From: a virus
Length of the DNA stretch: 20,017 nt
Virus record (IMG/VR): IMGVR_UViG_3300025880_000150
Location: 1 to 20,017 of that record
Reading direction: 5' to 3' (one strand)
In this document: piece by piece, positions 7,285 to 14,795 of the stretch
Layout of the letters: every line of letters starts with the position of its first letter
Numbering within the stretch: the stretch's first letter is position 1
Notes under the pieces: generated by a model
What the model saw: the letters and a program-made list of their open reading frames with translations, nothing else
Told to the model about the DNA's origin: nothing
Databases searched by the model: none
Translations under genes and position numbers: made by a program

Positions 7285-10200
7285 TTATAAACCTGCAATC
7301 TCCCCTGTATTCTTAAGTCTTAATGGAATGTAAATGAATTCCACAGCCTTAACTGGTTCAATTGCTATATCTAAGTATAGTTCGTTTCTATCAATTCTAC
7401 TTGGAGTATTGTTAGATTCGTCACAAACTACAATGTAGTCGTATAGTGCTCTGCTACCTACTAGTTCTAACATTAAACTTTCAGCCGCTTGTTTGATCTC
7501 ATCACGTGTGATCTTATCATTTGGCTCAAAGATGTAAGGTTTAGCAAGTTTATTAAGTTGACTACGCATGTAAATTACTAGTCTTGCAACGTTTACTCTA
7601 TCCAATGCACTTGCATTCTTTGCTCTTGTTTTCTGTCCGAAACAAACAAGTCCTGCGCCTGTAATGAATGTGATAGGGTTAACACTAATTCCAAATAGCG
7701 TATCACGCTGTCCTTCGTTTAGTGCGATCGAAACAAATTCGCCTTCCTTATCAATGTATCCTGTTGCTGTTGCGTTAGTAACTCCGCCACGTCTTGTTCC
7801 TGCTGGAGCAAACCATGGAAACGAAACTTGATCACTTAATGCAATAGTTCTTAGCATCATGTGACTTGGTGGAACAACAATGTTGTTACCAGCGTTATCA
7901 CTTGTAAAGCCCCATGGATAATAAACACCTAAGTATTCATCTCTACTAACTAAACCATCGCTATTGTCTTCAACTGCAAGAGCAACGTTTGTGCCCCATT
8001 CGTTAAGTGAAGTAGCACTTGAATCTAGTGTTGCTGGACTGTCACCTACAACAAATGCTGTTAAGCCTCTGTCATAGTTTAGTGAAATCATTTCGCCAAT
8101 TAGTTCTGGATAACCCGGTGCCGCCATTAAGTTAAAGATTCTTGATTCATCATCTCTAATATCTTGGTTGCTATTGATCATTGCTTGCATTGCTTGTACA
8201 ACAACTGCTCTTTGTGCTGATTGACCAAACTTACCTGAACCGTCTGCATTATTTGCTGATTCAGTTACCCATCTGTGTGGATAGTATCCTGCCATCGGAG
8301 CATCTGCTTGACGACCGTTGTCTGCTGTTACGTCAATGTAGTTACGTACAAATTTCTTAACATTAAAGCCACTTCTACGTGTATTAAACAAAATCATGCC
8401 TTTTGGATATAGTGCAGGATCTGGAGCATCAAAGTCTAAGAAGTTACTAGTTAGTAATTCTGTAATAGTTGCTTCTTTGCTGTTAGCACCTGCTAATCCC
8501 CAACGTGCATCTCCAAACAGTACACCGTCTTGAGTTGTTTGATCACTTGAATCTAATAACACCCAAAGTTGTTTAGCATGTGACCAGCGATAAATCTCTG
8601 GATACTTGTCAATGTTTGTAGTGTTAATCCAAATGTCACCATCTTTCAATGCTGTACCATCTGATTGTCCTGTTAGCGCCAAAGGTTCTGTAGCACTTAC
8701 AATTGGTCCTGCAGGGTCAGTTTTATCGCCTGCCGCCGCCGCAAAGTAAGGGCTAGTTGAATCTTGATAACCTACCCAAGTAGTACCATTATGAATCATA
8801 ATGTCTGCTTCATCAACAATTGAATTGTACCATAATGTACCATCAGTTGCTAATGCTGTAGGAGCAGTTGCTCCGTTGGTTGCAGTTAATACTTTCCAGT
8901 TTGTTGCAACAAAATCATTTGATGTATCGCCTGCTGGTGCTGTATATAAGTTTGTAGTATCAGTTGTACTAAAGCCAATTTCTGCTAAGTGTCCGCTTGT
9001 GTCAGCAATTCTAAAGTCGCCACCTTTTGAGTGTGAAATTACAACTCTATTTGAACTGTCAACGCTTGCACTTACATTTGTCATTGCCGCATTGTTAATT
9101 GCGCCTGCAATAACATCTGCATCTGATGCCGCACCAGTTGCTGTACCAGTAATTGAAACTGCACTGCTTAATGATGCACTACCAACAATCGACTCTTGGA
9201 TTGTAAATGTAATTGCGCCTGCACTTGCTTGTGTAGTAATTGCACTTGATGTAATTGATGTTGCACCAGTTGAATTACGTTTGTACACTTTAAAGTTAGC
9301 AACTAAATCACTTGCTTCTGCATCATTTGATTTGATGTAAAGTGAACTTGTTGCTAAGTTAGCGCCGCCACCTGTTTTATCAAGTGTTGCTAAAGCCGCT
9401 TGGTTTGTACTAAAGATCGGAACGTCTTTTGTGTCCCATAATGCTGTAGTACTATTCCAAACTTTGATTGCCCATTTAGCACCTTTGTTTGCTGTTGTAG
9501 TCTTAGCCCAAATACTTCCTGTTGGACGTGGAGTTGTATCGCCTGAACCAAACTCGGGAACACTTGTATGAGGGGCAATATTCAACGCCGGTGCCGCATA
9601 TGTTCCTGCTACAAGACCCATGTCGCCTAATGCTCCTGTGCCTTCTGCAAGTACAATGTTAACTCCTGTTGAGTGTAATCTTAATATATCGTTTGCCGCT
9701 TCAACTGATGCAGTAACACCTGAAATATTCAAAGCGTTAATTACTGCCGCTAATGCTGTTGCGGTTGTGTTGTCTGCTGTAACTGTTGTACTGTTTAAAG
9801 TAAAACTTAAACCTGACGTTGTTGTTGCGCCAGCAGTACCTGATGCTGTAGCCCAACTTGCTTTCCATGCGCCAGTTCCTACTTCAACCCATGCACCACT
9901 TTCATTTTTGTAGTATAGTTTGTGTAGTGTACTTGCCGCTGTAATAGCATAATCGCCTACTGCGCCTACTGATGTTTTCGGTGCACCTGATGCTACTTCG
10001 CCAACTAATTTTGTTACTTCAGTAATAACTGTTGGTGCTTTGTAACTAAATGACTGTCCGCCAGTTGTAGTTACAGCCGCTGAATTCCATTCAAAGATAC
10101 CATAGATAGTACTTGCTGTATCTACCCAATATGTACCGTTTGCTGGATTGCTTGTTGGAGCGTCTGCACTTGCTGTTAGTCCTGCAAGATCAATTCCTGC

Positions 10201-10533
10201 TCTAACAACGTATGCTCTATTACTTACGCCTAGTAATGAGTAAGCCGCTTGTAATCCATATTCATTAAGTTCACCTGCGTGTATCGGATTATTATTAGTA
10301 TCCGTATAAAACTTTGGTTCGCCGAATGTTTCTACTAAATCTCTTTGTGAGGTAACCAAAAAAGGTTTACCTGCATTTGCCGCTGTCGTCCCTGGTGCTG
10401 TACCAGTTCCGCCGCCATTTTGTTTATCTTGTGCGGTAGCAACAAATATCATTGGTACGGTGCCTGGTTCGCTGGGCGTGTAAAAACTTTCGTCTATTAC
10501 TTTAACCTCAACACCTGGTGATGATAATGCCAT
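7285..10533 (-). CDS. gp18: Tail sheath protein gp18 with large insertion
   Basis: The contractile sheath subunit. The N-terminus (MALSSPGVEVKVIDES, then PMIFVATAQDKQNG and AYVVRAG) and the C-terminal third (for example FPWFAPAGTRRGGV, GFTSDNAGNNIV, NVARLVIYMRSQ, AVEFIYIPLRLKN) are classic sheath segments. At 1082 residues it is far longer than T4 gp18 (659). The excess lies between about residues 118 and 665, rich in Ala, Thr, Ser and Gly, holding five short Trp/Gly modules and two flagellin-IN-like repeats. In T4 the equivalent extra domains point outward from the tail surface, so exposure is likely here. A perfect TATAAATA lies upstream, followed by a 24-base leader with AAGGAG. Confidence 0.95.
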   Translation of the reverse strand: MALSSPGVEVKVIDESFYTPSEPGTVPMIFVATAQDKQNGGGTGTAPGTTAANAGKPFLVTSQRDLVETFGEPKFYTDTNNNPIHAGELNEYGLQAAYSLLGVSNRAYVVRAGIDLAGLTASADAPTSNPANGTYWVDTASTIYGIFEWNSAAVTTTGGQSFSYKAPTVITEVTKLVGEVASGAPKTSVGAVGDYAITAASTLHKLYYKNESGAWVEVGTGAWKASWATASGTAGATTTSGLSFTLNSTTVTADNTTATALAAVINALNISGVTASVEAANDILRLHSTGVNIVLAEGTGALGDMGLVAGTYAAPALNIAPHTSVPEFGSGDTTPRPTGSIWAKTTTANKGAKWAIKVWNSTTALWDTKDVPIFSTNQAALATLDKTGGGANLATSSLYIKSNDAEASDLVANFKVYKRNSTGATSITSSAITTQASAGAITFTIQESIVGSASLSSAVSITGTATGAASDADVIAGAINNAAMTNVSASVDSSNRVVISHSKGGDFRIADTSGHLAEIGFSTTDTTNLYTAPAGDTSNDFVATNWKVLTATNGATAPTALATDGTLWYNSIVDEADIMIHNGTTWVGYQDSTSPYFAAAAGDKTDPAGPIVSATEPLALTGQSDGTALKDGDIWINTTNIDKYPEIYRWSHAKQLWVLLDSSDQTTQDGVLFGDARWGLAGANSKEATITELLTSNFLDFDAPDPALYPKGMILFNTRRSGFNVKKFVRNYIDVTADNGRQADAPMAGYYPHRWVTESANNADGSGKFGQSAQRAVVVQAMQAMINSNQDIRDDESRIFNLMAAPGYPELIGEMISLNYDRGLTAFVVGDSPATLDSSATSLNEWGTNVALAVEDNSDGLVSRDEYLGVYYPWGFTSDNAGNNIVVPPSHMMLRTIALSDQVSFPWFAPAGTRRGGVTNATATGYIDKEGEFVSIALNEGQRDTLFGISVNPITFITGAGLVCFGQKTRAKNASALDRVNVARLVIYMRSQLNKLAKPYIFEPNDKITRDEIKQAAESLMLELVGSRALYDYIVVCDESNNTPSRIDRNELYLDIAIEPVKAVEFIYIPLRLKNTGEIAGL
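8935..9216 (-). repeat. Flagellin-IN-like repeat, copy 2 (within gp18)
   Basis: Residues about 440-533 of gp18: TFTIQESIVGSASLSSAV, then DADVIAGAINNAAMTNVSAS, then NRVVISHSKGGDFRI, ending near AEIGFS and LYTAPAG. The order strand, helix with AIN, V-SAS, hydrophobic strand, G-x-x-x-x-I parallels copy 1 at 9601-9813. Confidence 0.55.
9601..9813 (-). repeat. Flagellin-IN-like repeat, copy 1 (within gp18)
   Basis: Residues about 241-311 of gp18: GLSFTLNSTTVTADNTT, ALAAVINALNISGVTASVEA, NDILRLHSTGVNIVL, ending GDMGLVAGTY. It aligns by eye with copy 2, including the IN motif, the V-x-AS strand and the GL/GF near the end. Confidence 0.55.
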
Positions 10534-10562
10534 AATGTTTCTCCTTAATAAAGTGTTCGTAG

Positions 10563-10570
10563 TATTTATA
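10563..10570 (-). promoter_or_regulatory. Late promoter TATAAATA for gp18 (perfect T4 consensus)
   Basis: The only exact TATAAATA assigned as a promoter in the window. The predicted +1 is at about 10557, giving a 24-base leader with AAGGAG before the gp18 ATG. Confidence 0.85.
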
Positions 10571-10625
10571 TGAATTAGAATTTATATGCTTATAATAGCA
10601 CCAGAAAAAGGCACCAAAAAGGTGA

Positions 10626-10633
10626 GGTAAATA
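10626..10633 (+). promoter_or_regulatory. Possible late promoter GGTAAATA for the HNH-like gene
   Basis: GGTAAATA-CGTT-ATG on the plus strand, only 4 bases from the start codon. A GGTGAGG that could be a Shine-Dalgarno overlaps it from 10621. Either the octamer or the Shine-Dalgarno could be the working element; a TATAAT at 10591-10596 without a convincing -35 could supply a longer transcript. Confidence 0.4.
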
Positions 10634-10637
10634 CGTT

Positions 10638-10973
10638 ATGAGACCTTTATGTGATTGTAAACTGCGCCCTGCCGCTATAAACTATAAGAAAAACGGTAGA
10701 ATCTATTACCGTAAGAAATGCGAAGCATGTTTACGCAACGGGCCTAAGCATGGTGTACCTAAATGGAAGCAACGTGGTTATGTTAAAAAAGACTACTGTG
10801 AAAAGTGTAACTATAAAAGTAAACATCCAGAGCAATTCAATGTATATCATATAGATGGTAATTTAGATAATTGTTCTGTTTTAAACTTAAAAACAGTATG
10901 TGCTAACTGTCAACGTATTATACAGAAACAAGGAGTTCGTTGGAAGCAAGGAGACCTTTTACCTGACTTTTAA
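10638..10973 (+). CDS. Small HNH-type zinc protein
   Basis: A 111-residue basic protein. Two zinc-binding pairs are visible in the N-terminal half (CDCK and CEAC) and another two in the C-terminal half (CEKC and CANC). Between the latter lies YHIDGNLDN...LNLKTVCANCQ, the pattern of an HNH nuclease core: a central His-Ile-Asp, an Asn, and the C-x-x-C knuckle. The usual final His after CANC is Gln, so catalysis is uncertain. Similar small proteins sit by sheath genes in marine T4-like phages, as I remember. Possible roles are a packaging-linked nicking nuclease, a homing-type nuclease or a non-catalytic DNA-binding protein. It is on the opposite strand to its neighbours and overlaps the kinase gene tail-to-tail by 56 bases. 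Confidence 0.8.
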   Translation: MRPLCDCKLRPAAINYKKNGRIYYRKKCEACLRNGPKHGVPKWKQRGYVKKDYCEKCNYKSKHPEQFNVYHIDGNLDNCSVLNLKTVCANCQRIIQKQGVRWKQGDLLPDF

Positions 10974-11529
10974 GTTCATCTATACCTAAGTCGTTGTATA
11001 TAACATTATTAAAGTCAACTTTTGCCCAGCGCCATTCACTTTCATGTACTTCTTTAGGTTCAACACCAATATCTTGATACATACGCATCCATACAGGATC
11101 TTGACCGCGTCTTACACGCCAAACTTCGCCGTGTATACTTTTAATCATATTTGCTTCATTTGGAAAACGTACATCAGGAATAACAAAGTTTTTGTTAGGA
11201 TATTTAACTAGTTCTTGCTTTACTAAACTTACCCAAATACCATCATCAAACCCATGACGCATACAGTCAGTACCAAACTCTTGTAATACTAGTCTAGGTG
11301 TAATAGTGCGTCCAGTTTCTTTAGTCCAAAAGTCGTCTTGTGTTTCACGCCATTCTCTGCTTTCTACTGTGTCTCCTTCAAGCATAGCACGATCCCAGTT
11401 GAATACTGTTGCTACACCATCTTTTAATTTATCAGCAAAACTTAGTTTTGTAAATCCGTAATTTTCAACTAAGATATCTCCTACTGTTCCTTTGCCACAG
11501 CCAATTAAGCCGCATATTCCTATGATCAT
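10918..11529 (-). CDS. gp1: Deoxynucleoside monophosphate kinase (T4 gp1-like)
   Basis: Phosphorylates dNMPs to dNDPs, supplying precursors for phage DNA synthesis. The 203-residue protein opens with MIIGICGLIGCGKGT, a P-loop at residues 7-15, and carries PDVRFPNEA at 118-126, the characteristic signature of T4 gp1 and its relatives, plus HESEWRW at about 162-168. T4 gp1 is 241 residues, so this is a compact member. The ATG overlaps the stop of the upstream oxygenase (ATGA), making it the third gene of the sigma70-promoted mini-operon and hence likely expressed early, in keeping with a replication role. The last 56 bases overlap the HNH-like gene on the other strand. Confidence 0.9.
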   Translation of the reverse strand: MIIGICGLIGCGKGTVGDILVENYGFTKLSFADKLKDGVATVFNWDRAMLEGDTVESREWRETQDDFWTKETGRTITPRLVLQEFGTDCMRHGFDDGIWVSLVKQELVKYPNKNFVIPDVRFPNEANMIKSIHGEVWRVRRGQDPVWMRMYQDIGVEPKEVHESEWRWAKVDFNNVIYNDLGIDELKSQVKGLLASNELLVSV

Positions 11530-12143
11530 AATTTTAGTTCCGATGTGCCTCCGCCTACAGTCCCCCTAGCAAAGAAATTAAATGCCAAACTGTATCGTGG
11601 AGTTGTTGTTAGATTTGGGGTAACCATGTGTTCCAAATGACTAGGAAACAATACTAAGTCTCCTGATTTGGGTGATATGTAAAATTCATTTGTATTATAT
11701 TGAGTAGGTTCTTTAAATGATACTCTAACAGTATCATGAAATAAATTGTAATATAGATGTGATTTTTGGAAAACAATATCTCCTGCATCGGGTTCATTTT
11801 GAATATAATATACTCCACTAATCATAGCATTACTGTGCCAATGTAATGTGTTCTGTTCATTTTGTGAATGCCTATTAATCCAACTGTTTTGCATTTCAAA
11901 CTCTACATCGTCATTAACTTTAAGTTCGTCTTTTACAAATACGTTACATGCATTTTGAATTTGATCTTTTAACGATGCTAATTTTGGATTGTTCAATACA
12001 TATTTGTCTGATGTATGATCGTGCCCAGCCGCTTCATCAGGATAATCTAAGTTTTCAATCCATGCCATTGTTACAGGATCTACTGAGCCTATGTTTGCAT
12101 AAAACAAAGGAATTGAAAATAAAGGTGTTGTTTGATATTTCAT
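11526..12143 (-). CDS. 2OG-Fe(II) oxygenase family protein, copy B
   Basis: A 205-residue member of the phage 2-oxoglutarate/Fe(II) oxygenase group (the family I know as 2OG-FeII_Oxy_5). Visible landmarks are an LHWHSNAMISGVYY segment at about 99-112 bearing the first iron ligand, SHLEHMV at about 168-174 carrying the distal His, and RYSLAFNFF at about 183-191 with the Arg that would hold 2-oxoglutarate. It is clearly a tandem duplicate of copy A: MKYQTTPLFSIPLF matches MHYEVTPLFSTPLL and both end with a similar G-rich tail. The start overlaps the stop of copy A by ATGA. The substrate is unknown; protein, nucleotide or sugar hydroxylation are possible. Confidence 0.82.
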   Translation of the reverse strand: MKYQTTPLFSIPLFYANIGSVDPVTMAWIENLDYPDEAAGHDHTSDKYVLNNPKLASLKDQIQNACNVFVKDELKVNDDVEFEMQNSWINRHSQNEQNTLHWHSNAMISGVYYIQNEPDAGDIVFQKSHLYYNLFHDTVRVSFKEPTQYNTNEFYISPKSGDLVLFPSHLEHMVTPNLTTTPRYSLAFNFFARGTVGGGTSELKL

Positions 12144-12784
12144 AAGTTTACCCTAACTGAGTTCTTTCCTAGTTTGCCTTTAGGAAAATAATTAAAAGCC
12201 AAACTATATCTATCTTGTTTATCATTACTGAGTGTAACCTCATGCTCTAAGTGGCTAGGAAAAATTAAACAATCTCCTGTCATAGGTTTAACTGTCCATG
12301 CGCCTACAGTATATTGGCTCCAATTTTCTTTAGTATTAGGACGTACATGTTCTGGAAATGAATTTAAATGTTGTCTATTTTTTCTAAATGTAATAGGATT
12401 AGATTGTTCACCTACTTCAGGATAATATACTCCACTAATTACTGAATTTGCATGATTATGTAATCCTATGTCGCTACCGACATTCATTTTATTAATCCAA
12501 CTTGTGGTTAAAACAAACTCAGTATCATCGTCTACATCTAATACAGTGTATGTAAAATGGTCTACTGCTTTTTTAATAAGAGTTAGTAAGTTGCTTAATT
12601 TCGGCTGGCTTAACACGTCAAATCCTCGCTCTGACGCTGGTAAATGATCTTCACTGCCATATTGTGCAACAGAACTATCAGGACATTCTAATCGCTTCAT
12701 CCATGCAAGTGTAATAGGATCTAATGGTCCAATGTGTGTCTTTAATAACGGTGTAGAGAATAGGGGTGTAACTTCATAATGCAT
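12140..12784 (-). CDS. 2OG-Fe(II) oxygenase family protein, copy A
   Basis: A 214-residue paralog of the downstream gene and the first gene of the mini-operon. Landmarks are GLHNHANSVISGVYY at about 125-139, SHLEHEV near 180 and RYSLAFNYF near 193, corresponding to the iron-binding His region, the distal His and the 2-oxoglutarate-binding Arg of the family. The fold is a double-stranded beta-helix in relatives. No Shine-Dalgarno precedes the ATG; a sigma70-type -10 element ends just 6 bases upstream, so the mRNA would begin at or next to the start codon. Expression is expected to be early rather than late. The substrate is not evident; being grouped with dNMP kinase hints at nucleotide metabolism, but copies in marine phages are found in many contexts. 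Confidence 0.82.
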   Translation of the reverse strand: MHYEVTPLFSTPLLKTHIGPLDPITLAWMKRLECPDSSVAQYGSEDHLPASERGFDVLSQPKLSNLLTLIKKAVDHFTYTVLDVDDDTEFVLTTSWINKMNVGSDIGLHNHANSVISGVYYPEVGEQSNPITFRKNRQHLNSFPEHVRPNTKENWSQYTVGAWTVKPMTGDCLIFPSHLEHEVTLSNDKQDRYSLAFNYFPKGKLGKNSVRVNL

Positions 12785-12790
12785 AGTATA

Positions 12791-12819
12791 ATAATACTAT
12801 CAATATTTCAGTTTGTCAA
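12791..12819 (-). promoter_or_regulatory. Sigma70-type promoter, TTGACA-17-TATTAT
   Basis: On the minus strand a perfect -35 TTGACA (12814-12819) is followed after exactly 17 bases by TATTAT (12791-12796), then TATACT and the ATG at 12784. It lies between the gp13 stop and the oxygenase A start. It would let host RNA polymerase transcribe the mini-operon before the late switch, with +1 at or next to the ATG. Confidence 0.75.
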
Positions 12820-12826
12820 GTGTTTT

Positions 12827-13585
12827 TTAACCTATTGTGAATCCGTAGCCCATTCCGCCGGCTACTTGCTGTGACACATCCATTTCTAGTTTTTCTAGTT
12901 CTGCTTGTGCTTCTGCTTTTAATGCATCACCGTTAAGTGAACTACCGCCTTGTGGGCCTGCTATTTGTGCAAACTTGCTACGTGCTTCTCCAAGCATGTA
13001 TTTACAAGTTGCAACAGTATAATCTTTAATCCATTGGCTTGCTAGATAATCTGCCAATAGTTGCTCATCTGGACGATAGTTATAACATAGTAGTAACAAT
13101 GTTTCTTGTGTGCGTGGACGCTGTAACATTGTAAATTCTTTTGTTGTTGTATTCCATTTGAATTCAATATAAGAACCAAACATACGTCCTACTAATTCTT
13201 GGTACTGACTAAACATATCGTATGTTGCTAATCCGCCCATGTTTGAACTTGATAACAAATAAGTATTTGTGTATGCCATGTTGAATGGTTCAAACAATGT
13301 ACCGCCATCGCCTCCACCACTACGTGAACCAATTGAACGTCTAAATACTCTTCTTACCTCAATAACATTTTCTGGTAAAACATATGTATTTTGATCTTCG
13401 ACTGTTGGCATAAACATGTACGATTCTTCAACTGAATTATCACTACGTTGTCTAAATTTTGACAACGCCTTGCCTAATGCAGTTTCATAATGAACTGGAT
13501 CAAGTTCAACGTCTACCATACCTCCGCCTAATAAAGCGTAAACGTAGTCGTAAACTTCTTGTTTTTTAGTTGCTAATGTAGCCAT
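12827..13585 (-). CDS. gp13: Neck protein gp13
   Basis: Part of the neck that closes the filled head and connects it to the tail. The sequence (252 residues from the chosen start) shows segments well known in marine T4-like gp13: MVDVELDPVHYETALGKALS, then FRQRSDNSVEESY, then RSGGGDGGTLFEPFN and AYTNTYLLSSSNMGGLATYD, with CYNYRPDEQLL and IAGPQGGSSLNG later on. An upstream GTG at 13600 would add five residues, but it begins before the predicted transcript start of the promoter at 13604-13611. The ATG at 13585 also has a GGAG 8-9 bases before it and matches the usual MAT... beginning, so I chose it. It diverges from gp14. Confidence 0.92.
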   Translation of the reverse strand: MATLATKKQEVYDYVYALLGGGMVDVELDPVHYETALGKALSKFRQRSDNSVEESYMFMPTVEDQNTYVLPENVIEVRRVFRRSIGSRSGGGDGGTLFEPFNMAYTNTYLLSSSNMGGLATYDMFSQYQELVGRMFGSYIEFKWNTTTKEFTMLQRPRTQETLLLLCYNYRPDEQLLADYLASQWIKDYTVATCKYMLGEARSKFAQIAGPQGGSSLNGDALKAEAQAELEKLEMDVSQQVAGGMGYGFTIG

Positions 13586-13603
13586 ATGTATAGTCTCCAC
13601 TAG

Positions 13604-13611
13604 TATTTATC
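13604..13611 (-). promoter_or_regulatory. Late promoter GATAAATA for gp13
   Basis: GATAAATA on the minus strand. The predicted +1 is at about 13598 and the leader is 13 bases long, with the GGAG ribosome site at its very 5' end. It lies 16 bases from the oppositely directed octamer of gp14. Confidence 0.75.
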
Positions 13612-13627
13612 GTTAGATGTCTCGTTC

Positions 13628-13635
13628 GATAAATA
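13628..13635 (+). promoter_or_regulatory. Late promoter GATAAATA for gp14
   Basis: The plus strand reads GATAAATA-TGTGT-ATG with the ATG at 13641, so the predicted +1 is the A of that ATG. An ATG at 13617 lies upstream of this octamer and would not be on its transcript. Confidence 0.75.
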
Positions 13636-13640
13636 TGTGT

Positions 13641-14795
13641 ATGCCAAGACTATCCTTATATAAACCAGAAAAGGGCAATGATTATCATTTTATGGACAAA
13701 CAAATCCATGAAATGTTTACTGTGGGCGGAACTGATATATTCATTCACAAGTATTTAGGCCCAAATAATCCTGATGAAGCAAACGCAACGGCGGATCAAC
13801 CCCGTTATAATGCTGTGAAAGAAACAAATATTCAAGATATGTTATTCTTAGAAAATAGGGATAGAAAGTATGATCCAGACATTTATACAATGCGTGGCAT
13901 TTATAATGTGCAGGATATTGACTTTGATATGAGTCAATTTGGATTATTTTTACAAAATGATACACTGTTTATGACTATTCCAATTAACGGAAGTGTTAAA
14001 ACATTAGGCAGAAAAATTATGAGTGGTGATGTTATTGAACTACCACACTTAAAAGATGAATATGCGGCTAATGACTATTCATATGCACTTAAAAGATTTT
14101 ATGTAGTTGAAGATGTAAACAGAGCCGCAGAAGGTTTTTCACCTACATGGTATCCGCACTTATATAGAATTAAATTAAAACAAATTGTTGACTCACAAGA
14201 ATTTAAAGAAATACTAGACTTACCTGCACAAGAAGGTTCAAGTGATACATTAAGAGATGTACTATCAACATATGAAAAAGAAATGCAAATTAATAATGCT
14301 GTAATTCAACAAGCAGAAGCAGATGCACCTAAGTCAGGATATGATACAGCACATTATTATACACTAGCAACTAATGATGATGGTACAGTTGCACTTAAAA
14401 CCGCAGACGAAACTGATATTGATGCTAGTAATATTGGTGTTGATGCAAGTGAAATAAGTGACCGTCCTGATAGATCAGGATACAAAGGATATTTACTTGG
14501 TGTTGAAGGTAATAATGGTGCTCCGTATGGTATGGGAATTAGTTTTCCAACTTCATCTGTAGACGGAGATTATTTTTTGAGAACAGACTATTCACCTAAA
14601 AGATTATTTAAGTATGACGGTAATCGTTGGATTAAAATGCAAGACGGCGTAAGGGTAGACTTAACTAATACTGATACACGTAATACACAAAAAACAACAT
14701 TTATTAATAACCCTGCAACGTCACAGATTGGTGGCGAAACAGTTAAAGAGAAACAGAGTCTTTCAAAAGCACTAAGACCTAAGGCAGATAATTAA
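13641..14795 (+). CDS. gp14: Neck protein gp14
   Basis: The neck partner of gp13. The 384 residues begin MPRLSLYKPEKGNDYHFMD, the usual start of marine T4-like gp14, and contain FLENRDRKYDPDIYTMRGIY, FGLFLQNDTLFMTIPING, PGDVIELPHL-like DVIELPHLKDEY and FYVVEDVNRAAEGFSPTWYP. The length exceeds T4 gp14 (256) through a C-terminal extension, which includes a DGDYFLRTDYSPKRLFKYDG-NRWIKM module near 308-335 like those in the sheath insertion. An upstream in-frame ATG (13617) gives 392 residues but is rejected on promoter position and homology. The gene overlaps the gp15 start by one base (TAATG). Confidence 0.92.
   Translation: MPRLSLYKPEKGNDYHFMDKQIHEMFTVGGTDIFIHKYLGPNNPDEANATADQPRYNAVKETNIQDMLFLENRDRKYDPDIYTMRGIYNVQDIDFDMSQFGLFLQNDTLFMTIPINGSVKTLGRKIMSGDVIELPHLKDEYAANDYSYALKRFYVVEDVNRAAEGFSPTWYPHLYRIKLKQIVDSQEFKEILDLPAQEGSSDTLRDVLSTYEKEMQINNAVIQQAEADAPKSGYDTAHYYTLATNDDGTVALKTADETDIDASNIGVDASEISDRPDRSGYKGYLLGVEGNNGAPYGMGISFPTSSVDGDYFLRTDYSPKRLFKYDGNRWIKMQDGVRVDLTNTDTRNTQKTTFINNPATSQIGGETVKEKQSLSKALRPKADN

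Larger units (their letters stand above)
8539..10182 (-). other. Sheath insertion: five Trp/Gly modules and two longer repeats
   Basis: Codons about 118-665 of gp18. Five short modules follow a shared plan: Gly-Asp/Thr, aromatic, a variable loop with Tyr/Ile, then Trp plus a hydrophobic end. They are NGTYWVDTASTIYGIFEWN (132-150), GDYAITAASTLHKLYYKN (193-210, continuing to W215), GSIWAKTTT...WAIKVWN...LWDTK (339-369), DGTLWYNS...HNGTTWVGY (564-589) and DGDIWINTTN...YRWSHAKQLWVLL (632-660). Two longer flagellin-IN-like repeats lie between modules two and three and between three and four. Confidence 0.75.

Noticed and set aside
8801-9340. A 179-codon open frame on the plus strand opposite the sheath gene
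   Set aside because: It is antisense to the well-supported gp18, its composition reflects the repeated Ala/Thr codons of the sheath insertion, and no promoter or Shine-Dalgarno was seen.
10591-10596. TATAAT before the HNH-like gene as a sigma70 promoter
   Set aside because: No -35-like hexamer lies 16-18 bases upstream and the TG of an extended -10 is displaced by one base; kept only as a possibility.
13586-13600. GTG start extending gp13 by five residues
   Set aside because: The GTG lies partly before the predicted transcript start, and the ATG at 13585 has a Shine-Dalgarno and the family-typical beginning.
13617-13640. ATG start extending gp14 by eight residues
   Set aside because: It precedes the late octamer at 13628-13635 and the family-typical beginning MPRLSLYKPEKG starts at 13641.
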